This document shows positions 26,501 to 35,052 of a DNA stretch of 64,000 bases, one piece after another (within the stretch, counting starts at the first letter, position 1; every line of letters starts with the position of its first letter). The notes under the pieces were generated by a model, which saw nothing but the letters and a program-made list of their open reading frames with translations, searched no databases and had not been told where the DNA came from. A program made the translations under genes and the position numbers. The DNA is from Lunatimonas sp. (lineage in GTDB: Bacteria > Bacteroidota > Bacteroidia > Cytophagales > Cyclobacteriaceae), in the NCBI RefSeq assembly GCF_020832325.1, contig NZ_JAFIEU010000026.1, positions 53,483-117,482 on the forward strand, written 5' to 3'.

Positions 26501-28818
26501 AACTGTAGAGCTAACCCGCTAGGGCGAATGGGTGTAACCGAACTGAGTGCAATGGCCCGCGTATCCCAGGTGAAGGATCTTCGAAAAGCGGTAATCGGAT
26601 TACCCTCCTCATCCAGCACCCCATCTACCTCCACGGTGATCGCCTGATTGGTGGGAAAGTCACGGTCAAAAATCAACACGGCGGTTCTTGGTTCCTCCGC
26701 ATCCTCTACTACGGCTACCGGATGACCCAATCCACGGTCCAGCCGATAATTCTCCCTACGAAGGGTAGAAGAACGATCGGTTTCGACCTTGAAACGCACA
26801 CTTACCGCATTGGGGTCGGAAAAGAAAACCGTGTCTACCTGATCCATCCAGAAAAAACCCAGTTGGGTAGGTTCCATGCTATTTCCAAAGCGATCGGTTA
26901 GGCCGCTAATCTCCAACACGTACTCCTGCCCCTCTGGCAGGTTATTTTGGAGCAATAGGAGCAAGCGATCCGGCGCGGGCAATTGGAGCTGACTGACTGC
27001 TCCCGTAAATGGAGTGAGCTGTACCGCCGAGGCACTGGGCAGTTTGGCCGCATCTATCGGTTCATCCAGATACAGCAGCACCTCATCGGCCGCCCGGCCA
27101 CTTACCGCGGTAATTTTCGGCGGATCCGTATCGTAAATAAATGAAACGTTTTCCTCCTCCAGCAACTGACCAAAGCAGTCGTTGATGCCCAGAAAAGAAA
27201 GGGCATAGGTTTCGCCAGAGCTTAATGCAAATGGCAACCGCAGCCAAAGTACCGCGCCGGCCAAGCTGTCTACTCTCAGGGTTTCGCCACGGAGTAGGAT
27301 CGTGCCCTCGGGGTGTCGATCTGGAAAAAGTGGCTTCGAAAAGTGTACGCGAAGTACATCGCTGCTAAGCGGAAGCACCTGTTCCACGAGAAAAGGTCGA
27401 GTGTCCGGCTGATCGGTGTAAACCGAATTCCGAGTGCCGGGAGTTCCTCCCATTGAACTTTGGGAAGCAGCCCAGTTGTACCTATCACTACATGCCGCAT
27501 AGGGGTTTTTCCGCTCTAGGGACCACCCTCCTTGGGACTTTTGCGGATCTCCATACCAAGAGGCATCATAAGTAAGGCTATCGACTACATTCCCCCATCC
27601 GTCCCGAAGACGTATCTGCCCAGAACCATTGGGCAGTGCCCGAAATCCGGTTACACCGGCCAAAGGCTCCCAAGGTAGAAAGTTGTCCTTGCGGGGCATA
27701 GGAACCAACAGCAAGTACTCCCCTGGCATAATCACGGCTTCCTCCACCGGACTATCGTTGTAAGTAAAGCCTCTCAGCCGAATGGGTTTGTCCATGCGGT
27801 TATACAGTTCGATGTATTCGTCATTCGCAGCTGTGGGAAGCAGTAGGTCGGAAGGAAGCAAGCCCTTGGGATTGGGATCTGCCATGAATTCATGGATAAT
27901 GATCGCCCCGGGCGGAATCGGAGTTTGCAGTTCGAAGGCTACTTGATGCTCCATGCCCTCCGGATCTCCAACAAGGGCAAAAATGAGTTCGTAGGAGTTT
28001 GGGTAGAGGTAATCTGAGAAACGCAGGGTAAGCCGATTTTCCGAAACGCCCCATTCCTCTGGAGCTCCGTAGCCCGCTGAAAGCAAGGGCATACGCATGG
28101 AGCTGGGTAGAGGTCCATCAAAAGTCAGCTCAAGGGTGTGCCCATTCAATGCCTCCACCTGCAGCAGCGATGGAAATCCTGACGGACCAATGGCCGGGTC
28201 TTCCGGGTCCGGGTCATCGGGAGCGGGTTCGGGTAGTTCAGAAAGCTGAATGCCAAAATCATCCATGTACCACCTGGCCGCTGTGCCGGTACCCGGACCG
28301 TATCGTACGGTCAACGTTACTGTGACCTCCTCCCGATTCCACCAAAACTCCGGAATGGGGATTTCCCAGAGGCGATAATCCGTATCGGCATTCGGAAAAC
28401 TCTCCAAAGTCCCCAGCGGCTCCTGCTGGGATTGCTGCCCTGCTTCTGAAAAAGTATAGGTCACAATTACTGGCCGGTTGCCGCTGCCGTTTCGTTCCGT
28501 GCGTGCAAAAAAGGAAAATATATTGCCTTTCAGCCCGATAGTAGTTGTTTTTATGTAAATTTGCGCGTCAAAACTGCCAATGGTTTGAACGCCCAAGGCC
28601 GTAGAACCGTTGATACCTTTTCCGGATGCTTGGAAAACCCTGGAGGTGCCGATTCGCACTTCACTGGCAGCCCAACCCGGCAAAAATTCCTCAGGATAGT
28701 TGACTATTTCAAAATTGCTTTCAAAATCCTGAAGTATAAAAGTTTCGGTTTCGAATGATAGCGTAAAACCTAGTATGGAAAAAGCAACGAAACCCCATAC
28801 AAAGCATAAGGCTTTCAT
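23545..28818 (-). CDS. Giant secreted lamin-tail/Ig-like protein
   Basis: A 1757-residue exported protein with a signal peptide (about 1-21). An N-terminal jelly-roll-like region (about 25-195) is followed by many Ig-like units of the Big_5/SbsA type, recognisable by repeated segments such as VQLDFEGEWKEDMAYQVRV and LRFSDYLYPNSYELIFAL. Three lamin-tail domains are interspersed: IIIHEFMADPNP with DEYIELYN near 300, IVINEVMPAPREGG with VEYVELFN near 1230, and IVLNEILFNPRTGG with FVEIYN near 1500. The C-terminus (about 1660-1757) is a FlgD-like Ig domain (GFYTWDGTDERGARVKSGYY), used in this phylum as a surface or secretion module. A role in adhesion or cell-surface display is inferred. No enzyme domain was seen. 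Confidence 0.85.
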   Translation of the reverse strand: MKALCFVWGFVAFSILGFTLSFETETFILQDFESNFEIVNYPEEFLPGWAASEVRIGTSRVFQASGKGINGSTALGVQTIGSFDAQIYIKTTTIGLKGNIFSFFARTERNGSGNRPVIVTYTFSEAGQQSQQEPLGTLESFPNADTDYRLWEIPIPEFWWNREEVTVTLTVRYGPGTGTAARWYMDDFGIQLSELPEPAPDDPDPEDPAIGPSGFPSLLQVEALNGHTLELTFDGPLPSSMRMPLLSAGYGAPEEWGVSENRLTLRFSDYLYPNSYELIFALVGDPEGMEHQVAFELQTPIPPGAIIIHEFMADPNPKGLLPSDLLLPTAANDEYIELYNRMDKPIRLRGFTYNDSPVEEAVIMPGEYLLLVPMPRKDNFLPWEPLAGVTGFRALPNGSGQIRLRDGWGNVVDSLTYDASWYGDPQKSQGGWSLERKNPYAACSDRYNWAASQSSMGGTPGTRNSVYTDQPDTRPFLVEQVLPLSSDVLRVHFSKPLFPDRHPEGTILLRGETLRVDSLAGAVLWLRLPFALSSGETYALSFLGINDCFGQLLEEENVSFIYDTDPPKITAVSGRAADEVLLYLDEPIDAAKLPSASAVQLTPFTGAVSQLQLPAPDRLLLLLQNNLPEGQEYVLEISGLTDRFGNSMEPTQLGFFWMDQVDTVFFSDPNAVSVRFKVETDRSSTLRRENYRLDRGLGHPVAVVEDAEEPRTAVLIFDRDFPTNQAITVEVDGVLDEEGNPITAFRRSFTWDTRAIALSSVTPIRPSGLALQFNKSLDPKTAVIDANYSVLPEAGQPYSVNIMDGQTVRLDFEGEWKEDMAYQVRVRSLRDLFGNEMLREITGSFNLSAARPRIDTAYLISPFQLMVQADRALQAPFFFLVQDRPVSAQRELAPGMYELDVDFALDSEELLLTLTLPEEAPISYLLVNTKLRLQDVRLVDAQRMRLAFTDFLDPAMALLPDRYLINGRAVDEVEIEQEGFLVWLAWKEPLKLGSSWELVLGPLQSLSGKALGQVTQSGNYSDGIVDRWVSQAQTAVLVHETALPLESALQGRFELEDEDIEVDAWVNRSQPRQIQLVFSKPLQADRSYRLRLPPRLDAQGKWLSGSYREIRWDTRPPHLQQVEVVRDTEWLLHFDEPLDPVFALVPTFYEVAGVNPSEVQLGPDMHQVTLVFDEPLASVGSLLTLILSGIEDLQGNAVERQLFTFTYEPPVEATYREIVINEVMPAPREGGSLPNVEYVELFNASQRQVQLGGMRFGNNRSFTSLSRHVLEPGEFMILCPASQVPQFAAFGNVMGVSPWPTLLNAGDEVWIGTAEGSVLDRFAYDNSSFGSATLAQGGYSLELVNPYHPCESPTNIRPSKSPQRGTPGQQNSVFDQTPDRISPRLLQADPIGPDRLRLRFSKAVIDRNRNAQISLVPSLDLLEIAMDPEDPYALYVTFALPFESNQRYEVTIADWTDCAGNALDPQASRLVFKIPAEALPGDIVLNEILFNPRTGGPKFVEIYNASDKYIDLKNWKLANVANWEVANRRVISGQTDILLPGSYRVFTTDAGLLHQHYPRGLADTFHQMSLPSYPIGSGTVVLLNPEETIQERYSYHERHHHPLLREVRGVSLERLSIDGNVDDPENWQSASATVGYATPGFRNSQIVSPNPLEQGIQISPKVFVPDGVGEAPFTTISYTLDQSGFLATLRIYSTDGRMVRELCQNQLWGLSGFYTWDGTDERGARVKSGYYVVWVELFHPDGTVNQFKKTVVVGTKF

Positions 28819-28935
28819 GTATGAAATTTAAGAATAAATACGAATAAACCGTAATTCTAATTTATAAAACACTTGGTATTGCGAATAAAACTCAGAAAAA
28901 GCTAACTAATTATCTGAAAAATCAACTATAATCCT

Positions 28936-29925
28936 ATGAAACTAGCCGTAGTGGGAGCCACCGGATTGGTGGGCTCCGAAATCCTAGAGGTGCTCGATGA
29001 GCATCAATTTCCCTTTGATGAACTGCTATTGGTAGCGAGCGAGCGATCTGCCGGTAAGAAGCTGTCATTCAAAGGCAAGGAATATACGGTGATAGGACTC
29101 AGTCAGGCAGTAGCTGAAAAGCCGGACATTGCCATTTTCTCGGCAGGCGGTAGCACTTCATTGGAGTGGGCACCAAAATTTGCGGAAGTGGGCACCATCG
29201 TGATCGACAACTCCTCTGCATGGCGGATGGATCCCAGCAAAAAGCTGGTCGTTCCGGAGATCAACGGGAAAGCCATGCGCATCGATGACCGGATCATCGC
29301 CAACCCCAACTGCTCCACCATCCAAATGGTGCTGGCCTTGGCACCGCTTCGTGAAAAATACGGCATCAAACGGATCGTCGTGTCTACCTACCAATCGGTT
29401 ACCGGTACAGGCAAAGCTGCTGTGGACCAAATGATGGCCGAGCGCAAAGGCGAAAAGGCCGACATGGTATACCCGTATAAAATAGACCTGAACGTGCTGC
29501 CACACATAGACGTGTTCCAGCCCAACGGCTACACCAAGGAGGAGATGAAGATGATCAACGAAACCAAGAAGATTTTCGACGATCCTAGCATTCAGGTCAC
29601 TGCCACCACCGTACGTATACCTGTGATGGGAGGACACTCCGAGTCGGTGAATGTGGAGTTCAAAAAAGACTTTGATCTCGACGAGGTACGGGAGTTGCTC
29701 GCCAATACACCCGGTGTCGTGGTCCAGGATGATCCTGCCAATAACGTGTATCCCATGCCCCTTAACGCCCATAAGCGGGACGAGGTATTTGTGGGAAGAC
29801 TCCGGCGCGATGAGAGCCAGCCAAATACGCTAAATATGTGGATCGTAGCAGACAACCTACGCAAAGGTGCAGCCACCAATGCCGTACAAATCGCTTCCTA
29901 TCTAGTGGAACACAGCATGGTATAA
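28936..29925 (+). CDS. asd: Aspartate-semialdehyde dehydrogenase
   Basis: A 329-residue enzyme that makes L-aspartate semialdehyde from aspartyl phosphate with NADPH, on the way to lysine, threonine, methionine and diaminopimelate. The Rossmann motif VGATGLVGSEI is at 6-16, the catalytic Cys is C126 in IANPNCSTIQMVLAL, and the conserved His lies in MGGHSESVNVEF (about 232-243). Length is normal for the bacterial enzyme. It ends 2 nt before the TTG start of the methyltransferase gene, so the two are probably co-transcribed. Confidence 0.96.
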   Translation: MKLAVVGATGLVGSEILEVLDEHQFPFDELLLVASERSAGKKLSFKGKEYTVIGLSQAVAEKPDIAIFSAGGSTSLEWAPKFAEVGTIVIDNSSAWRMDPSKKLVVPEINGKAMRIDDRIIANPNCSTIQMVLALAPLREKYGIKRIVVSTYQSVTGTGKAAVDQMMAERKGEKADMVYPYKIDLNVLPHIDVFQPNGYTKEEMKMINETKKIFDDPSIQVTATTVRIPVMGGHSESVNVEFKKDFDLDEVRELLANTPGVVVQDDPANNVYPMPLNAHKRDEVFVGRLRRDESQPNTLNMWIVADNLRKGAATNAVQIASYLVEHSMV

Positions 29926-29927
29926 CG

Positions 29928-31133
29928 TTGGATCTTTCCGGCTACTATAACGAATCCCTACGACAATTTGTGCAGGATAACCTAGACGGGGATCCTGCAC
30001 ATTTGCTTTTAACCCATCGGGGCAAAGCTTCCTTTGACCTGAAGCTGGCCATACAGCAGATACAGGCCCGTCAGCGTCTTCGGAGTAAGGTTCCCTCGTG
30101 GGCACAGCATCCGCAACTGATCTTTCCGGCCAGTCTCTCCCTGGAGCAGGCATCCTCGGAAGTAACTGCTCGCTATAAAGCCTCCTTGGTGCGGGGCAAT
30201 ACCCTAATTGATCTTACCGGAGGCTTGGGCGTGGATACCTTTTTCCTTTCCGAATCCTTTGCTAAGACCGATTACGTGGAAAGACAGCCTGAGCTGGCAG
30301 AGCTTGCCGCCCATAATTTTTCCCAGCTTGCTCCAGACACCATCCGTGTCCATACCGGTGATGGGTTGGCGCTATTAGCCAATTCTACAGAAAAATACGA
30401 CCTGATCTACCTAGATCCCGCCCGCAGGGGGGAGCACAACCGCAAGATGGTGCGCCTGGAGGATTGCGAGCCCAATTTGATAGCGCATTGGAGCCTACTC
30501 ACCCAAAAAGGGCACGCGGTACTCGCAAAGGTTTCCCCCATGCTGGATATAAAAGGTGCCTTGGCCTCCCTACCCGATATACAGCAGGTATGGATTGTGG
30601 CACACAAAAACGAGGTCAAGGAATTGTTGTTGTTCTGGGAGGCCGGGAAAAGCGTAAGCAGCCCATACATCCACTGTGTAGATATTCGTCCAATGGAGAC
30701 CCCTACCTTTTCATTCACCTACCCAGAAGAGGAGGACGCTCAGGTCGAATATGGAGATGCCGGAGAGTTTCTGATCGAGCCCCAGGCAGCGATCTTAAAA
30801 GCGGGGGCTTTTCGGAGTTTTGCGCAGCGATTCGGTCTCAAGAAACTCCACCCCAACAGCCATTTGTACTCCGGAACCTCCGTGATCGACGATTTACCCG
30901 GGAGGGTTTTCCGCATCTTGCAGGAGATCCGACAGCCCAAGCGGGAGCTCAGGGAACTGTTTCCTTCGGGCACCGTGAACGTGATCACCCGCAATTATGC
31001 CCTCCATACCGAGGACCTGAAGAAGAAGTACCGGCTGCGGGACGGCGGCGATAAATTTCTGATCGGCACGCGCAGTGAGGCGGGGTATAGGCTGTTTGTG
31101 TGTGAGCTGGTCGCATCTGGAGAGCTGCACTAG
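29928..31133 (+). CDS. Class I SAM-dependent methyltransferase, THUMP-like domain protein
   Basis: A 401-residue protein if read from the TTG at 29928, just after the asd stop. That start gives LDLSGYYNESLRQFV, which resembles the usual N-terminus, while an open frame from 29838 would overlap asd by 88 nt. The SAM-binding motif LIDLTGGLGVDTFFLS lies near 100-115, followed by DYVERQPELAELAAHN and the catalytic-type DLIYLDPARR near 165. The C-terminal third has the THUMP-like fold seen in a group of putative RNA methyltransferases. The RNA target is unknown. Confidence 0.82.
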   Translation: MDLSGYYNESLRQFVQDNLDGDPAHLLLTHRGKASFDLKLAIQQIQARQRLRSKVPSWAQHPQLIFPASLSLEQASSEVTARYKASLVRGNTLIDLTGGLGVDTFFLSESFAKTDYVERQPELAELAAHNFSQLAPDTIRVHTGDGLALLANSTEKYDLIYLDPARRGEHNRKMVRLEDCEPNLIAHWSLLTQKGHAVLAKVSPMLDIKGALASLPDIQQVWIVAHKNEVKELLLFWEAGKSVSSPYIHCVDIRPMETPTFSFTYPEEEDAQVEYGDAGEFLIEPQAAILKAGAFRSFAQRFGLKKLHPNSHLYSGTSVIDDLPGRVFRILQEIRQPKRELRELFPSGTVNVITRNYALHTEDLKKKYRLRDGGDKFLIGTRSEAGYRLFVCELVASGELH

Positions 31134-31419
31134 GGCAGGTGATGATTTGGTTACTTACGGATTGAATAGGGTTTGTGTAAAAAAATGGAGTGGATAAACG
31201 AATTGACCCAAAGTTCTATTGGCCAAACGCTTGAAACTAAGGCATGATTTCTTTGGACACATTCCTTGGTTTTCGTACCTTTCACAATATACTATTGCAA
31301 TTTTGCACTTATAGATAGATAGAAGAAAACGGAACATTCTGATTATCATTTGATGTTCCCCATTAAAAACGCATCCCTGATGTATAATAGCAGAAAGTCA
31401 CTGTTAACGCCGGAATACT

Positions 31420-31647
31420 ATGCCTCATAACCAATTTATTGAAAGGAATCCGGAGATCATGCTTGGAAATCCGATCATAAAGGGAACCCGTATCACAGTG
31501 GAGCTCCTTATGAGAAAGCTGGCTGGTGGCTATACCCTGACAGATCTATTAACTAGTTATCCCAATCTGACTAAAGAGCATATTCTGGCTTCACTTGAAT
31601 ATGCAGCGGATATAATTGCGAATGAGGAGTCTTTGGAGAACGCATGA
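31420..31647 (+). CDS. DUF433 family antitoxin
   Basis: A 75-residue protein with the DUF433 pattern: NPEIMLGNPIIKGTRITVEL, then LLMRKLAGGYTLTDLLTSYPNL and HILASLEYAADIIA, a winged-helix-like DNA-binding domain. In many genomes it precedes a DUF5615 PIN-like protein and acts as the antitoxin. Here its TGA overlaps the next ATG as ATGA, giving a coupled pair. Confidence 0.88.
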   Translation: MPHNQFIERNPEIMLGNPIIKGTRITVELLMRKLAGGYTLTDLLTSYPNLTKEHILASLEYAADIIANEESLENA

Positions 31648-31991
31648 TCGTCGCTGATGAAAATGTGGGCAAAGAGCTGATTGATCATCTAGTGGAATTG
31701 TAGTACGAGGTTTTTTCCATCCGAGAACACCTACAAGGAGTTAGCGACCGGGTAGTCATCGAAACCGTAAAGTCTAAAAAAGGCTTTTTGCTCACGGAGG
31801 ATAAAGATTTCGGTGAGTTGGTTTTTTCTCATGGCATCCAAGGTTGTTCAGTGATTTTTTTGCGGTATGAAAAACAGGATATCATTCATATTAAAAAGAA
31901 TATTATTAAATCGCTGGAAACCTATTATCGAAATTCGGACCATCTTTTTATAACGATCACAAAGGATAAGGTAAGAGTCAGAAAGATCTGA
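31644..31991 (+). pseudogene. DUF5615 PIN-like toxin gene, interrupted by an amber codon
   Basis: The reading frame from ATG 31644 encodes a DUF5615 PIN-like domain: MIVADENVGKELIDHLVEL, then a TAG at codon 20 (31701-31703), then YEVFSIREHLQGVSD, and later LLTEDKDFGELVFSHG and DHLFITITKDKVRVRKI. Both sides of the stop are in the same frame and match the family, so one codon is altered. The first downstream ATG (31788) would lose the catalytic Asp of VADEN, so a restart product should be inactive. The full frame is 115 codons long. It probably marks a neutralised toxin beside an intact antitoxin. Confidence 0.82.
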
Positions 31992-32098
31992 CGTACGACA
32001 GGTTGCTAACTCGATTTTTTAGGTACAACGGAGCCTTTTCCTTGAGAAATGCTAACTTTATTTCCCAAAGGGTCACCAAATCAACCCCTATTCAACCC

Positions 32099-32629
32099 AT
32101 GCGAAAACTCTGCCTGTTTATTGCCTGCAGCCTAGATGGCTATATTGCTGCCCCAAACGAAAACCTGGACTTCCTGAAAATCGTGGAGAAAGAAGGTGAG
32201 GACTACGGGTACCAAGCCTTTACCTCCTCGGTAGACACAATTATCATCGGCAGAAAGACCTACGATTGGGTAAGGCGGGAGATCGGAACCGAGCATTACG
32301 ATAATGGGGACCGTGAGGTGTACGTGATCACCCGCACGGAAAGGGCGCCTATTGGCAAAACACTGTTCTATACCGGAGAGCTCAGCTCCTTGATACGTAG
32401 ACTCAAAAGCGAACAAGGGAAAAACATCTATTGCGATGGCGGGGCAGAGGTAATCCACGAGTTGCTGAAAATCGACCTCGTCGATGAACTGATTATTTCG
32501 ATTGTCCCCATCCTACTTGGGAACGGCATCCGGCTCTTCAAAGACGGCCGACCTAAACAGCAATTGAAACTCATCAAAACCAAGGCTTTTGATACCGGAC
32601 TGGTTCAGGTGCAATACAAAAGGGAGTAA
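32099..32629 (+). CDS. RibD C-terminal/dihydrofolate reductase family protein
   Basis: A 176-residue protein from ATG 32099 (MRKLCLFIACSLDGYIAAP); an in-frame start at 32003 would add an unrelated 32 residues. The family features are SLDGYIA near the N-terminus, TIIIGRKTYDWV (about 64-75) and IYCDGGAEVIHELL (about 111-124), followed by the ISIVPILLGNGIRLF block. This is the stand-alone RibD_C/DHFR-like fold, an NAD(P)H-dependent reductase group of mostly unknown substrates. It stands alone. Confidence 0.9.
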   Translation: MRKLCLFIACSLDGYIAAPNENLDFLKIVEKEGEDYGYQAFTSSVDTIIIGRKTYDWVRREIGTEHYDNGDREVYVITRTERAPIGKTLFYTGELSSLIRRLKSEQGKNIYCDGGAEVIHELLKIDLVDELIISIVPILLGNGIRLFKDGRPKQQLKLIKTKAFDTGLVQVQYKRE

Positions 32630-32686
32630 ATATACCCCACTGCGTCTGTTTGTTGATAATGAACAGGTCATAAAATTTCCTGATTC

Positions 32687-32850
32687 CTACCGCACCTCGC
32701 CCATCTTTCGGATAATCTCTCTCAACAGTTCATTCTGCTCACGCCTAAGTGCAATAAAGGTGGTCACCCACTTGTACACCAAATACAAGATACCGAAAAA
32801 GATGGCAAAATAAATCAGTCCTAAAAAGAGCGAGATAAAATAAAAAGCAT
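32687..32850 (-). pseudogene. Small single-helix membrane protein with a T-run frameshift
   Basis: The ATG at 32850 opens a frame that hits a stop after nine codons. One nucleotide further on, another frame without its own ATG encodes a clear membrane protein: FYFISLFLGLIYFAIFFGIL, then a charged amphipathic tail (IALRREQNELLREIIRKMGE) to TAG at 32687-32689. Adding one T to the short T run just after the ATG joins both into a 54-residue protein. The gene lies 26 bp downstream of 32877-33569 on the same strand. It may be a phase-variable or slipped homopolymer, a pseudogene, or an error in the sequence. Confidence 0.55.
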
Positions 32851-32876
32851 TTTTGTGGTTTGGTTAATTTTCTTTT

Positions 32877-33569
32877 TTAGTATTGTTCACCGGAAAAGCG
32901 ATTTAGCTCAGTCAAATACCGGACAAAAATCGCCTGATCGGCTTTTTCCGCATCTGCTTCAAACTGCTCCAAAAGCACCGGATTTTCGGCCAACAGATGT
33001 TTAAGGTAATCGCTGGTAACCGTTGTGATCTCATTGGTACTTTTATCGATCACATAGATAAACCGCAGCATGGCCAGCTTGGCTCCTTGGATGCCGCCGC
33101 CTATCGGGCCCAGTAAAATCCCCAGCTGTGCTTTGTTGTTCAACTGCTCCTTTTGGATATCCGGGTACATGGATATGCCACCTCTGACCACCAAATAACG
33201 TCCATCGCTCAAAACTGGTGCATACCAAGGTTGGATTTTGTAGTGCAACCCATTGATGTAGAGGGAATCTCCGTCAGAATAGGCAAAGTAATCCTTTCTA
33301 ATGGTGGATTTCGCGATGGTTTTGTCAGGTGGATGAAGCTTATAGTCATTGCCCCCGACCATCTTGATATCACCCGGTGTTCGGCGCTCTATCTCCAATT
33401 TGACCGCCACGCTGGGAGATTTCTTCAAAAGTTCATCGAAGGACATGTACACCCCCTGCGGATACCCCACACCTTGAGCGAGGTTTGCGTTGAAAGAGAA
33501 AAGACCAAGCAGAAAAGCAACTACCCCGATCGGTAAGGGATTGCTGCCAAATTTTCGAAAAGGATTCAT
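32877..33569 (-). CDS. Secreted protein of unknown function
   Basis: From ATG 33569 the product is 230 residues, starting MNPFRKFGSNPLPIGVVAF, with a signal peptide ending near NANLAQG. An upstream in-frame start at 33632 would put 21 odd residues before the signal, so 33569 is preferred. The mature part is predicted soluble with mixed strands: GVYMSFDELLKKSPSV, DYFAYSDGDSLYINGLHYKI, and a Gly-rich LLGPIGGGIQGAKLAMLR that might be a short membrane-associated hairpin. No family was recognised. The frameshifted miniprotein gene follows on the same strand. Confidence 0.7.
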   Translation of the reverse strand: MNPFRKFGSNPLPIGVVAFLLGLFSFNANLAQGVGYPQGVYMSFDELLKKSPSVAVKLEIERRTPGDIKMVGGNDYKLHPPDKTIAKSTIRKDYFAYSDGDSLYINGLHYKIQPWYAPVLSDGRYLVVRGGISMYPDIQKEQLNNKAQLGILLGPIGGGIQGAKLAMLRFIYVIDKSTNEITTVTSDYLKHLLAENPVLLEQFEADAEKADQAIFVRYLTELNRFSGEQY

Positions 33570-33763
33570 CACATGCAAAATTTGGGAAGACGGAAGAACC
33601 AAAGATACGTAATAAGTCTTTAAATAAAACAAGTCGATCTAGGTATTTGAAAAAAAATTACTGGAAAACCAGTTGTATTGCATAGATCATTTTTACGCCA
33701 AATTAAACCAACTTCTCACTTTTCTTGCTATATTATCCCCTCATCCAAGCTAAGATTCCTGAT

Positions 33764-34984
33764 ATGCCATCTTCCTTTAACCGCCGCCGCTTTCTCCAAG
33801 CCGCCGCCCTCAGCGGGGCAGGCCTATGGGTCACCCCACAACTTCGTGCCTCAAGTATTTCTGATGGGTTACATGCCGAGATAGGCAAGTCCAAGTGGGA
33901 ACTGGATACCCCGGCCCTTTGCCTGGACCTAGACAAACTGGAGCACAACCTGAAAGCTGCGAGTATTCCTCTCCAAGGCAGCGGTGTAGGACTAAGACCG
34001 CACGTGAAAACCCATAAATGCCCCGAGCTGGCGCAGATGCAGCTTGACCACGGCGCAGTAGGTGTATGTGCGGCCAAGCTTTCGGAATCCGAAGTGATGC
34101 TGGAAAACGGTATCGCTTCCGTGCTAATGACAGGAGTAAACGTGACGGTCCCCAAAATCCGAAGGGCGATGGAACTACGGAAAAAGCATGCCGGCTTTAT
34201 CCAGGCGGTGGACAATCCCCAAAATGCGCGTGACCTGCAAGAGGCAGCACGGGTAGCCGGAATCGTGGCCGATGTGGTGGTGGACATCGATGTCATCCGC
34301 CGATCGGGCGTACCTGCCGGACAGCCTGCATTGCAGTTGGCACAGCTCGTGGATAAGTCACCCAATCTTCGGTTTCGTGGGATACTAGCCTACGACGGTG
34401 GGGTGCAGCATGTGAAGGGATTTGAAGCCCGGAAGACGCGCTGTCTGAACACCTTCGAACCAGTAGTGGCTACCTATCACCTGATGCACCAAGCGGGGCT
34501 AAATATGGAAATCTTCAGTGGGGGTGGAACGGGTACCTACGACATGATGCATGAAATACCCGGCTTCACCGATGTGCAGGTGGGGAGTTACCTCTTTATG
34601 GACTGCCAATACCTGGAAATCGGCGGAGCGAAAAATGCCGAACGTTTCGATGATTTTGAGGCTGCCCTCACGGTTCTTACGACGGTGATAAATACGAATC
34701 ATTCTGGAAGGCTAATCACCGACGGGGGATCAAAGGCTTTTACACTGAACAAACCAAACGGCTGGGTGATCGGCGAACCTGATTTTGTGTACAATGCCGG
34801 CTCGGACGAATACGGCACCATCACCTTTACCGAAGCAAACCGAAACTATCGGGTGGGGGATCCGCTGGAAGTGATCGTACCTCATTGCGACCCTGCCGTA
34901 AACCTATACGATGTGATCTACGGCATCCGCAATGATAAAGTGGAGCGGGTACTTCCGGTATTGGCGAGGGGGAAGTCTGTTTAG
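33764..34984 (+). CDS. Tat-exported D-threonine aldolase-like PLP enzyme (fold III)
   Basis: A protein of 406 residues from ATG 33764 (MPSSFNRRRFLQAAALSGAG), with a twin-arginine signal. The N-terminal alanine-racemase-like barrel starts DTPALCLDLDKLEHNL and has the PLP lysine in RPHVKTHKC (about 75-83). A C-terminal beta domain ends with VPHCDPAVNLYD, whose His and Cys bind the metal in D-threonine aldolases and D-serine dehydratases. Tat export fits a cofactor-bearing enzyme that folds inside the cell. The reaction would be metal- and PLP-dependent cleavage or dehydration of a D-3-hydroxy-amino acid in the periplasm; specificity is open. Confidence 0.85.
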   Translation: MPSSFNRRRFLQAAALSGAGLWVTPQLRASSISDGLHAEIGKSKWELDTPALCLDLDKLEHNLKAASIPLQGSGVGLRPHVKTHKCPELAQMQLDHGAVGVCAAKLSESEVMLENGIASVLMTGVNVTVPKIRRAMELRKKHAGFIQAVDNPQNARDLQEAARVAGIVADVVVDIDVIRRSGVPAGQPALQLAQLVDKSPNLRFRGILAYDGGVQHVKGFEARKTRCLNTFEPVVATYHLMHQAGLNMEIFSGGGTGTYDMMHEIPGFTDVQVGSYLFMDCQYLEIGGAKNAERFDDFEAALTVLTTVINTNHSGRLITDGGSKAFTLNKPNGWVIGEPDFVYNAGSDEYGTITFTEANRNYRVGDPLEVIVPHCDPAVNLYDVIYGIRNDKVERVLPVLARGKSV

Positions 34985-35052
34985 TGCGACGGTTCTTGTG
35001 GGTTTCCGTTGGGCAAGGGGGTTGCTATAAAACCGTCCTATTGGGGGATTGG

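Noticed and set aside
29158..29772. Long open frame opposite asd (204 codons)
   Set aside because: It is antisense to a clearly conserved enzyme gene and its product is rich in His and Val without domains, as expected for a shadow frame.
31155..31349. 64-codon minus-strand frame between the methyltransferase and antitoxin genes
   Set aside because: Composition is random, there is no ribosome-binding site, and no domain was seen. The 286-bp gap appears empty.
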